Assembly: GCA_019118725.1 (NCBI GenBank) | Contig: DWYO01000317.1 | Span: 1-5,505 of the forward strand | DNA: 5,505 bases | Origin: Candidatus Parabacteroides intestinavium | Lineage (GTDB): Bacteria > Bacteroidota > Bacteroidia > Bacteroidales > Tannerellaceae | Direction: 5' to 3' | Shown: piece after piece, positions 1-4,704 of the stretch | Layout: each line of letters begins with the position of its first letter | How positions within the stretch are numbered: the stretch's first letter is position 1 | The notes under the pieces: generated by a model | What the model was told of the DNA's origin: nothing | The model's input: the letters and a program-made list of their open reading frames with translations, nothing else | Database searches by the model: none | Made by a program: the position numbers and the translations under genes

Positions 1-55
1 TGAGTTTCTTGCAGAACTTTTAGATGCACCATGGCAAAATGATGAAATCAAGTAA
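1..55 (+). CDS. 3' end of an unidentified protein-coding gene (partial)
   Basis: An open frame enters from the left edge (codons begin at base 2) and ends at TAA 53-55. The visible tail is 17 residues, EFLAELLDAPWQNDEIK, an acidic, helix-like C-terminus. It lies on the same strand as rplY and ends about 90 bp before the rplY promoter. In relatives the gene before rplY is often a housekeeping gene, but I do not recognise this tail and assign no function. With only 17 codons, a chance open frame cannot be excluded. The AT-rich 7-bp inverted repeat just downstream (73-79 with 90-96) is a weak candidate for its terminator. Confidence 0.4.
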   Translation, partial: EFLAELLDAPWQNDEIK

Positions 56-72
56 TGCGTCAGCCCTGGTGG

Positions 73-96
73 AAACTTTAAGAAAAAGGAAAGTTT
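73..96 (+). repeat. Weak AT-rich inverted repeat after the first gene
   Basis: AAACTTT (73-79) is perfectly complementary to AAAGTTT (90-96) around a 10-nt purine loop. It has one G-C pair and no real T-tract after it, so at best it is a poor terminator for the gene ending at 55. The rest of 56-141 holds nothing else I can support. Confidence 0.25.
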
Positions 97-141
97 TCAG
101 ACGTGGAATTGGAGGGAAATCGGTGGAAAAATGAAGAAGGG

Positions 142-173
142 GTTGTTTGGTATGAAAAAAAGATGTATCTTTG
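142..173 (+). promoter_or_regulatory. rplY promoter, Bacteroidetes type
   Basis: The -7 box TATCTTTG at 166-173 is a perfect match to TAnnTTTG, the element read by the Bacteroidetes primary sigma factor. A GTTG -33 box at 142-145 lies exactly 20 bp upstream (a TTTG at 146-149 would leave only 16 bp). The predicted start of transcription is near 178-182, giving a leader of about 60 nt before rplY. The rubrerythrin and PfkB promoters in this window have the same geometry. Confidence 0.7.
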
Positions 174-178
174 CAACG

Positions 179-204
179 TTTTCCATCTCCGTGTGATGGG
201 AAAA
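179..204 (+). other. Hairpin at the predicted 5' end of the rplY mRNA
   Basis: TTTTCCATC (179-187) pairs with GATGGGAAAA (195-204) over nine base pairs with one bulged G (one of 198-200) and a 7-nt loop (188-194). It begins where transcription is predicted to start, so the rplY message may begin with a stem-loop. It could protect the 5' end or be a regulatory site; which of these is not shown by the sequence. Confidence 0.4.
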
Positions 205-242
205 TTAGAAATAATTTTGAGTAACACAATTAATTGATTAAG

Positions 243-827
243 ATGAAAACATTTCAATTAGAAGGTAAATCGAGAGAAATTGCTGAACGTTCGGCAGACC
301 AGAAAAGAGCCTTGAAGGCAATGCGTAAGAACAGCGAAATTCCGGCTGTATTATATGGCGGAGAAAATGTAGTTCACTTTACAGTATCAGCTAACGCGGT
401 TCGTAATTTGGTTTATACACCGGAGATCTATGTTGTTGAATTGACTATCGATGGCGTTAAGAGAATGGCTATAATGAAAGAACTTCAGTTCCATCCGGTA
501 AGCGATGCGCTTTTGCACCTGGACTTCTTGGAAGTATTCCCGGAAAAGCCTATCGTAATGGAAGTACCGGTAGTGTTGGAAGGTCACGCTGAAGGTGTTA
601 AAGCCGGTGGTAAGTTGCAATTGCAGATGAGAAAGCTGAAAGTGAAAGCTGTTTACTCGGAAATTCCTGAAAAATTGGTTATCAATGTTGATAACTTAGG
701 ATTGGGCAAGACAATGCAGGTTGGCGATATCCACTTCGAAGGTCTGGAAATCATGAATGCCAAGAATGCGGTGGTTTGCGCAGTTCAGTTGACTCGTGCC
801 GCTCGTGGTGCGCAGGCAAAGGCATAA
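243..827 (+). CDS. rplY: 50S ribosomal protein L25, long CTC/TL5 form
   Basis: The 194-residue product is the two-domain form of L25 (general stress protein CTC family), which binds 5S rRNA in the central protuberance of the 50S subunit. The N-terminal 5S-binding domain covers about residues 3-95, with IPAVLYGG at 33-40 and the conserved stretch QFHPVSDALLHLDF at 82-95. The C-terminal beta domain follows at about 100-185, with GVKAGGKL at 118-125 and the conserved tail around CAVQLTRAARG. E. coli L25 has only the first domain. The ATG at 243 is chosen over an in-frame TTG at 234 because MKTFQLEG lines up with the usual start of Bacteroidales L25 and TTG starts are rare there. There is no good Shine-Dalgarno; the upstream sequence is A/T-rich, as is common in this phylum. 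The gene has its own promoter upstream and an intrinsic terminator downstream. Confidence 0.96.
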   Translation: MKTFQLEGKSREIAERSADQKRALKAMRKNSEIPAVLYGGENVVHFTVSANAVRNLVYTPEIYVVELTIDGVKRMAIMKELQFHPVSDALLHLDFLEVFPEKPIVMEVPVVLEGHAEGVKAGGKLQLQMRKLKVKAVYSEIPEKLVINVDNLGLGKTMQVGDIHFEGLEIMNAKNAVVCAVQLTRAARGAQAKA

Positions 828-876
828 AGTGCTAAGTTTTAATTTTTTAAAATCATAAGAAAAAATAAATGTTTGG

Positions 877-908
877 AGGGTTTGTTCGTGAGAATAGACC
901 CTTTTTTT
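877..908 (+). terminator. Intrinsic terminator between rplY and pth
   Basis: AGGGTTTGTTC (877-887) pairs with GAATAGACCCT (892-902) in an 11-bp stem with two G-U wobbles. It is capped by GTGA (888-891), a GNRA tetraloop closed by a C-G pair, and followed at once by seven T residues (902-908). This is a textbook rho-independent terminator for rplY. It ends only 18 bp before the pth start codon, and I found no good TAnnTTTG promoter between it and pth, so pth is probably reached by read-through or from an unrecognised promoter. Confidence 0.85.
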
Positions 909-926
909 ATGAAATGAAGGAATAAG

Positions 927-1490
927 ATGAAATTTTTAATTGTTGGATTAGGAAATATTGGCTCGGAATATTGGGGAACCCGTCATAATATCGGATTTCG
1001 GGTGGTGAACCATCTGGTAGAAGAGGGCGGGGCTTCTTTTTCCGAGGAGCGTTATGGCGCTATCGCTCGGATGCGCGTGAAAAATTGTGAATTGGTGCTA
1101 CTCAAGCCTAACACGTTCATGAACCTGAGCGGAAATGCTGTGCGCTACTGGTTGCAGAAGGAGAATATTCCGATAGAAAATCTGCTGATTGTGGTAGATG
1201 ATTTGGCCCTGCCTTTCGGTACGTTGCGTTTGAAGCCGAAGGGGAGCGATGCAGGTCATAACGGCTTGAAAAATATAGCCGAGCTATTGAATACGCAAAA
1301 TTATGCCCGTCTGCGTTTTGGCATAGGCAATGACTTCCCGAAAGGTGGGCAGATTGATTTTGTGTTGGGAAAATTCCCCCCGGAGGAATTGGCCTTGATG
1401 CCCGAAAAATTGGATCGGGCGGTGGAGATTGTCAAGAGTTTTTGTCTGGCGGGAATACAGATAACAATGAATCAATATAATAACAAATGA
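927..1490 (+). CDS. pth: Peptidyl-tRNA hydrolase
   Basis: This 187-residue cytoplasmic enzyme cleaves the ester bond of peptidyl-tRNA that has dropped off the ribosome, recycling the tRNA. The length is normal for bacterial Pth (about 185-195). The key residues are in place: N10 in FLIVGLGN, catalytic H20 in TRHNIGF, N66 in NTFMNLSG, catalytic Asp in VVDDLALP (D91 by alignment to E. coli D93), and N112 in AGHNGLKN. The glycine-rich motif FGIGND follows at 131-136. The ATG at 927 is preceded by AAGGA at 917-921, a usable Shine-Dalgarno five bases away and unusually good for this window. The gene lies 18 bp beyond the rplY terminator and 64 bp before the S4-domain gene, on the same strand as both. 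The lack of a clear promoter suggests co-transcription with rplY through leaky termination. Confidence 0.97.
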   Translation: MKFLIVGLGNIGSEYWGTRHNIGFRVVNHLVEEGGASFSEERYGAIARMRVKNCELVLLKPNTFMNLSGNAVRYWLQKENIPIENLLIVVDDLALPFGTLRLKPKGSDAGHNGLKNIAELLNTQNYARLRFGIGNDFPKGGQIDFVLGKFPPEELALMPEKLDRAVEIVKSFCLAGIQITMNQYNNK

Positions 1491-1554
1491 GTTTGTGATT
1501 TTTTAGGGTCAAGAGAGAAGTTGAGGTAAAAATTTGCAGACTTAAAAAATTGAA

Positions 1555-2001
1555 ATGGGTATGAATGAGGTTCGCATTGACAAATGGATGTGGGCAACGC
1601 GGATATTCAAGACGCGTAGTATTGCGGCCGATGCTTGTAAGAAAGGGCGTGTGATGATTAATGGCGTGTCGGTAAAACCATCTCGGATGATAAAGGTAGA
1701 CGATGTCATTCAGGTCCGGAAGCCGCCGGTTACTTTTTCGTTCAAGGTGTTGGCTTTGACGGAGAATCGTATGGGGGCAAAGCTGGTTCCTCAGTTCATG
1801 GAGAATGTAACGACTCCGGACCAGTATGAGATCTTGGAGATGAATCGTATATCCGGCTTTGTGAATCGTGCCAAGGGATTGGGGCGGCCTACCAAGAAGG
1901 ATCGTCGCGATTTGGAGCAATTCACCGGCTCTGATTTCTACGAGGCAGAGGATGATTTTAATTTCGACTTTGATTTTGATTCGGATGATTCGGATGAATA
2001 A
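1555..2001 (+). CDS. hslR: S4-domain RNA-binding protein, Hsp15/RqcP-like
   Basis: The 148-residue product opens with an S4 RNA-binding domain at about residues 5-60 (VRIDKWMWATRIFKTRS, then ACKKGRVMINGVSVKPS), the fold of E. coli Hsp15. It also has the family's conserved GRPTKKDRRDLEQF at 110-123. Hsp15 binds free 50S subunits carrying nascent chain-tRNA, and the Bacillus relative RqcP acts in ribosome quality control; a similar role is inferred here. The C-terminus (about 127-148) is strongly acidic with alternating Phe and Asp and ends DSDDSDE. It is absent from E. coli Hsp15. Two starts are possible: ATG 1555 or ATG 1561. The second gives MNEVRIDKWMW, which fits the length of relatives better, so the true start may be 1561. 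It lies 64 bp after pth with no convincing promoter between them. The symbol hslR is by family and not by proven function. Confidence 0.9.
   Translation: MGMNEVRIDKWMWATRIFKTRSIAADACKKGRVMINGVSVKPSRMIKVDDVIQVRKPPVTFSFKVLALTENRMGAKLVPQFMENVTTPDQYEILEMNRISGFVNRAKGLGRPTKKDRRDLEQFTGSDFYEAEDDFNFDFDFDSDDSDE
1978..1995 (+). repeat. Tandem 9-bp repeat in the acidic tail of the S4 gene
   Basis: GATTCGGAT occurs twice head to tail (1978-1986 and 1987-1995), in frame at 9 bp per unit, within the codons for the terminal acidic residues DSDDSDE. A change in copy number would lengthen or shorten the acidic tail without a frameshift. Confidence 0.8.
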
Positions 2002-2006
2002 ATGAA

Positions 2007-2038
2007 AATCCGTCCTATCCTCGCGAACTGGACGGATT
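2007..2038 (+). repeat. Perfect 9-bp inverted repeat after the S4 gene
   Basis: AATCCGTCC (2007-2015) and GGACGGATT (2030-2038) are exact reverse complements separated by 14 nt that contain TCGCGA. The stem would be stable and starts 6 nt after the S4 gene stop codon. No T-tract follows on the + strand (GCAAACCTAACT comes next), so it is not a standard terminator. It may act in 3'-end stability, or belong to the leader of the receptor-like fragment that follows. Confidence 0.6.
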
Positions 2039-2063
2039 GCAAACCTAACTTAATTCTAATACC

Positions 2064-2162
2064 ATGAAAAACACTATATACTTAAAACAAGGCTGGTTGA
2101 AAAAAGTTCACGGTTTTTGCGATATTTTTGCGGAAAAACAGTATCTTTATTCGCGATTATAA
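2064..2162 (+). pseudogene. Short 32-codon ORF, possible remnant of a SusC-type receptor start
   Basis: The ATG at 2064 opens 32 codons ending at TAA 2160-2162. The front, MKNTIYLKQGWLKKV, is basic like the n-region of the signal sequence in Bacteroidetes SusC/TonB-dependent receptors. The bases just before the ATG (CCTAACTTAATTCTAATACC) resemble leaders I associate with susC-like genes. After about residue 15 the frame has no hydrophobic core and runs into the nanH promoter, so it does not encode an export signal as it stands. My reading is a decayed or recombined gene start and not a working gene. This rests on recall and needs a search. A functional small peptide or a chance ORF are the alternatives. 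Confidence 0.3.
2116..2149 (+). promoter_or_regulatory. Predicted nanH promoter
   Basis: TTTG at 2116-2119 and TATCTTTA at 2142-2149 (one mismatch to TAnnTTTG) are separated by 22 bp. A second -7-like box, TATTTTTG at 2123-2130, is a perfect match, but its nearest TTG (2097-2099) is 23 bp away. Either would start transcription upstream of the ATG at 2185, with a leader of roughly 30-50 nt. The spacing is looser than in the other promoters of this window. Confidence 0.5.
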
Positions 2163-2184
2163 ATGTATTAAACTTCTAGGACAC

Positions 2185-3804
2185 ATGAAAAATCATTTAT
2201 TGCTTTTCGGAATGCTGGCTTTGAGTGCCAATCTATGGGCGACAGATACGTTGTTTGTCCATGCTCCGCAGGTGCCTTTATTGACCAATCAGCGTGATAA
2301 CGTCTTGTTTGAAATCCGATTGAATGCAGACAAAGGCGATGTGCTGAATGAACTGGCCCTGGAGTTTGATGAATCAGCAGATTTATCGAACATAGAGTCG
2401 GTTCGTCTTTTTTATAGCGGGACGGAGGCCGTGGCGCGTGAAGGCGAGCACTTCAGTCCGGTACACTATATTTCTCATAAGGCCGGTGAAGTGAGCGAAG
2501 CAAATCGTGATTATTCGGTGAAGCAAGATGAACGGAGAGAGGAGGTAGGACGGAGCATACTCTTGAAAAGCCGCCAGCCTATGTTGTCCGGTACGAATTA
2601 CTTTTGGGTGAGCTTGCAGATGAAACGCACCACACCACTCCGGGAAACACTGTCAGCAGGTATCCGATATGCGAAAATCAATCAGAAGAATGGGGTTATC
2701 GAAGGTGATAAGCAGACTCCTCAGCGCAGGATGGCTTGGGCGGTTCGCCAAGCTTGGGATGATGGTTTTGCTGCTTTCCGCATACCGGGAATCGTAACGA
2801 CCAACGAGGGGACGCTGATCGCTTGTTATGATGTGCGTTATAATAGCTCGGTTGACCTTCAGGAAAAGATAGATATTGGCATCAGTCGGAGTACGGATCA
2901 GGGAAAGAGCTGGGAGCCGATGCGGATCGCAATGTCGATGGGGGCTCATGGCGGATTGCCTCATGCCCAGAATGGGGTAGGCGACCCTTGTATTTTGGTG
3001 GATGAACAGACGAATACGATTTGGATAGCTGCGGCATGGTGCCATGGAATGGGCAATCAGCGGGCCTGGTTTAATTCGCAGCAGGGTATGTCCCCGGAAG
3101 AGACCGGACAATTGCTATTGGTTAAGAGTGAAGATGACGGGAAGACTTGGAGTAAGCCTATCAATATCACCAGACAGGTGAAGGATCCATCCTGGTATTT
3201 CTTGTTGCAAGGGCCGGGACGGGGTATTACGATGAAGGATGGGACGTTAGTCTTTCCGATTCAGTTTATCGACTCCACACGTGTGCCGAATGCCGGAATC
3301 ATGTATAGTAAAGATAAGGGGAAAAGCTGGAAGTTACATAATGCGGCGCGTTCCAATACTACAGAGTCACAGGTCGTAGAGATTGAACCTGGCGTCCTGA
3401 TGTTGAATATGCGGGATAATCGTGGAGGAAGCCGTGCCGTTTCCATTACCAGAGATTTAGGCATGACCTGGGAAGAGCATCCCTCCAATCGTTCGGCTTT
3501 GCCGGAACCTGTTTGCATGGCAAGCCTTCTTCAGGTGGATGCAGATAAGAACTGTTTAGGCAAGGACATTCTTCTGTTCTCGAATCCGAATACGACAAAG
3601 TACCGGAACCATATTACCCTTAAAGCTAGTTTGGATGGAGGCATTACTTGGCCTAATGAATATCAGATATTGCTGGATGAGGGCGAAGGTTGGGGGTATT
3701 CTTGTCTGACGATGATTGATGAAGAAACCATCGGAATCCTCTATGAATCCAGTGTCGCGCACATGACGTTTCAGGTAATTCCTTTGAAAGAGATAATTAA
3801 ATAA
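2185..3804 (+). CDS. nanH: Exported sialidase (exo-alpha-sialidase), GH33
   Basis: The 539-residue product removes terminal sialic acids from host glycoconjugates such as mucin. Residues 1-19 are a signal peptide (hydrophobic LLLFGMLALSANLWA, likely cut after LWA), with no lipobox Cys, so it is probably periplasmic or secreted. A sialidase N-terminal beta domain (about 22-170) precedes the six-bladed propeller. The catalytic domain shows the FRIP motif (198-201, R199), five Asp boxes (STDQGKSW 236-243, SEDDGKTW 315-322, SKDKGKSW 375-382, TRDLGMTW 422-429, SLDGGITW 482-489), the other triad arginines (R410 in LNMRDNRGG, probably R474), Glu 399, nucleophile Tyr 505 in WGYSCL, and a probable acid/base Asp 224. 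Length and sequence match Bacteroides NanH (about 540 residues). The frame stays open upstream to TTG 2128, but that codon lies inside the predicted promoter and would put 19 polar residues before the signal peptide, so ATG 2185 is chosen. No nan transport or catabolic genes are adjacent. Confidence 0.96.
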   Translation: MKNHLLLFGMLALSANLWATDTLFVHAPQVPLLTNQRDNVLFEIRLNADKGDVLNELALEFDESADLSNIESVRLFYSGTEAVAREGEHFSPVHYISHKAGEVSEANRDYSVKQDERREEVGRSILLKSRQPMLSGTNYFWVSLQMKRTTPLRETLSAGIRYAKINQKNGVIEGDKQTPQRRMAWAVRQAWDDGFAAFRIPGIVTTNEGTLIACYDVRYNSSVDLQEKIDIGISRSTDQGKSWEPMRIAMSMGAHGGLPHAQNGVGDPCILVDEQTNTIWIAAAWCHGMGNQRAWFNSQQGMSPEETGQLLLVKSEDDGKTWSKPINITRQVKDPSWYFLLQGPGRGITMKDGTLVFPIQFIDSTRVPNAGIMYSKDKGKSWKLHNAARSNTTESQVVEIEPGVLMLNMRDNRGGSRAVSITRDLGMTWEEHPSNRSALPEPVCMASLLQVDADKNCLGKDILLFSNPNTTKYRNHITLKASLDGGITWPNEYQILLDEGEGWGYSCLTMIDEETIGILYESSVAHMTFQVIPLKEIIK

Positions 3805-3916
3805 GGAAGTTGAAAGTTGGGATTTAGAATTTAGTGTGATTGAGTATGGGGTAAAAGAAAAGAAGTTCGAAATCAGAAGAATTCTTCTAACTTCGAACTT
3901 CTATCTTCGAATTTTC
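3805..3916. repeat. Imperfect 7-bp repeats flanking a palindrome
   Basis: The 122-bp spacer between nanH and rubrerythrin is largely made of degenerate heptads. On the + strand, GGAAGTT GAAAGTT and GGGATTT AGAATTT fill 3805-3832, and AGAAGTT CGAAATC AGAAGAA fill 3861-3881. From 3882 the same unit appears in reverse complement: TTCTTCT AACTTCG, AACTTCT ATCTTCG, AATTTTC. The unit is roughly NGAAGTT. The stretch 3833-3860 does not fit the pattern. This looks like decayed tandem-repeat DNA of the kind seen between Bacteroidales genes and has no coding potential. Confidence 0.6.
3861..3902. terminator. Near-perfect 42-bp palindrome, probable bidirectional terminator
   Basis: AGAAGTTCGAA (3861-3871) pairs with TTCGAACTTCT (3892-3902). 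After a short internal mismatch, AGAAGAA (3875-3881) pairs with TTCTTCT (3882-3888), so the whole element is symmetric about 3881/3882. It lies between the convergent ends of nanH and rubrerythrin. On the minus strand the stem is followed by a T-rich run (complement of 3851-3860), a fair tail for ending the rubrerythrin message. On the + strand the tail is less T-rich. A third TTCGAA at 3906-3911 allows an alternative fold. Confidence 0.6.
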
Positions 3917-3926
3917 TAAGAAGCTA

Positions 3927-4478
3927 TTATTTAAAATAGCGGTTGAACAAACCTTCAAATCCTTTGCCGTGGCGAGCTTCGTCTTTTGCCATTTCGTGAA
4001 CTGTATCGTGGATAGCATCCAAGTTCAGTTGTTTAGCACGAGTAGCAATGCGCTTCTTGTCTTCGCATGCACCAGCTTCAGCGTTCATACGCTTTTCCAA
4101 GTTAGTCTTTGTATCCCAAACAACATCGCCTAATAATTCAGCGAATTTAGCTGCGTGTTCAGCTTCTTCCCATGCATAACGTTTGAAAGCGTCAGCTACT
4201 TCTGGATAACCTTCACGGTCTGCCTGACGGCTCATTGCCAGATACATTCCTACTTCAGTACATTCTCCCATGAAGTGTGCGTTCAGGTCCTTGATCATTT
4301 CTTCATCGCAACCTTTTGCTACGCCGATTACGTGCTCATCAGCAAAAGTCAACGCACCGGTTGTTTCTACCAATTCTTTAAATTTGCTCTTCGGCTGTTT
4401 GCATTGCGGGCAGAAATCAGGAGCTTCATCACCTTCATGAACGTAACCACATACTGTACAAATCCATTTCTTCTTCAT
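3927..4478 (-). CDS. rbr: Rubrerythrin with N-terminal rubredoxin domain (reverse rubrerythrin type)
   Basis: The 183-residue cytoplasmic protein reduces hydrogen peroxide in anaerobes, taking electrons from NAD(P)H via a reductase. The domain order is reversed relative to classical rubrerythrin: a rubredoxin FeS4 site comes first (C7 and C10 in CTVCGY, C23 and C26 in CPQC). A ferritin-like four-helix di-iron domain follows (about 55-183). Its visible iron-ligand motifs are GECTEVGMY (E72), EEAEH (E105 and H108), E134 in NAEAGA, and DEARH (E167 and H170). The ATG (complement 4476-4478) has an A-rich upstream region and no clear Shine-Dalgarno. A perfect -7 box lies about 50 bp upstream. The gene stands alone, convergent with nanH and divergent from the PfkB gene, so it is likely a single-gene transcript, plausibly responsive to oxidative stress, although no OxyR or PerR site can be identified by eye. 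Confidence 0.95.
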   Translation of the reverse strand: MKKKWICTVCGYVHEGDEAPDFCPQCKQPKSKFKELVETTGALTFADEHVIGVAKGCDEEMIKDLNAHFMGECTEVGMYLAMSRQADREGYPEVADAFKRYAWEEAEHAAKFAELLGDVVWDTKTNLEKRMNAEAGACEDKKRIATRAKQLNLDAIHDTVHEMAKDEARHGKGFEGLFNRYFK

Positions 4479-4526
4479 ATCGCTAATTCTTTTTTGAGTT
4501 TAACACTATTGTTTTATTTTTCATTG

Positions 4527-4558
4527 CAAAGATAATCTCAACATTTTGATTTATCAAG
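4527..4558 (-). promoter_or_regulatory. Rubrerythrin promoter
   Basis: On the minus strand CTTG (complement 4555-4558) and TATCTTTG (complement 4527-4534, a perfect TAnnTTTG) are exactly 20 bp apart. Transcription should start near 4518-4522, leaving a leader of about 40 nt before the rubrerythrin ATG. Confidence 0.75.
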
Positions 4559-4562
4559 AAAG

Positions 4563-4655
4563 ATGCCATCGAATTCCTTTATAGAGATATTGAATTTATT
4601 TATCAAAACCGGTGGCTTGTTCCGGAAAATCTGGCAGCAAAAAGATTCTTATTAA
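4563..4655 (+). CDS. Possible 30-residue small protein, doubtful
   Basis: The ATG at 4563 opens 30 codons ending at TAA 4653-4655. The product begins MPSNSFIEILNLFIKTGG and continues LFRKIWQQKDSY: one amphipathic, partly hydrophobic helix with a basic C-terminal half. AAGA precedes the ATG closely. I found no promoter on the + strand ahead of it; it begins just beyond the -33 box of the divergent rubrerythrin promoter. I do not recognise the peptide. It could be a small membrane-active peptide, but a chance ORF is at least as likely. Confidence 0.2.
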   Translation: MPSNSFIEILNLFIKTGGLFRKIWQQKDSY

Positions 4656-4679
4656 GTTTTTAGAGGGAAAACCAAGTGG

Positions 4680-4704
4680 AGAAGGCGGACTTGATGCCTT
4701 TTTT
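4680..4704 (+). terminator. Terminator-like hairpin in the divergent intergenic region
   Basis: AGAAGGC (4680-4686) pairs with GCCTTTT (4696-4702) over seven bp with one G-U and a 9-nt loop, and six T residues (4699-4704) form the 3' arm and tail. It points along the + strand, upstream of the PfkB promoter. No annotated gene needs it; it would fit the end of a short transcript from 4563-4655. The stem is modest, so chance is possible. Confidence 0.35.

Noticed and set aside
131..196. 21-codon + strand ORF beginning MKKGLFGMKKRC
   Set aside because: It overlaps the rplY -33 and -7 boxes and would lie mostly upstream of the transcription start.
20..229. Minus-strand ORF of 69 codons across the rplY promoter region
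   Set aside because: It covers a clear + strand promoter and leader, and the peptide shows no recognisable motif.
196..237. 13-residue upstream ORF (MGKLEIILSNTIN) ending 5 nt before the rplY ATG
   Set aside because: It is short, lacks a ribosome binding site, sits in the 3' arm of the leader hairpin, and has no regulatory codon run; chance is likeliest.
1529..1536. AAAATTTG as a -7 box for the S4 gene
   Set aside because: It mismatches the first T of TAnnTTTG and has no TTTG or TTG at 19-22 bp upstream; co-transcription with pth is simpler.
1432..1920. Minus-strand ORF of 162 codons opposite pth and the S4 gene
   Set aside because: It is antisense to a confident S4-domain CDS and the pth end; the translation has no family motif.
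2007..2038. Reading the 9-bp inverted repeat as a Mpi-type invertible promoter boundary
   Set aside because: The two arms enclose only 14 bp with no promoter between them, far too short for an invertible segment, and no recombinase is nearby.
2653..3111. Minus-strand ORF of 152 codons inside nanH
   Set aside because: It is antisense to the sialidase catalytic domain, which carries all expected motifs; this is a codon-composition shadow.
4155..4535. Plus-strand ORF of 126 codons opposite rubrerythrin
   Set aside because: It mirrors a confident rubrerythrin gene and its promoter; the peptide is Phe/Cys-rich, as expected of antisense reading.
4607..4628. CCGG-loop-CCGG hairpin in the divergent spacer
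   Set aside because: It has only four pairs and mismatched flanks (A opposite A); not supported as a structure.
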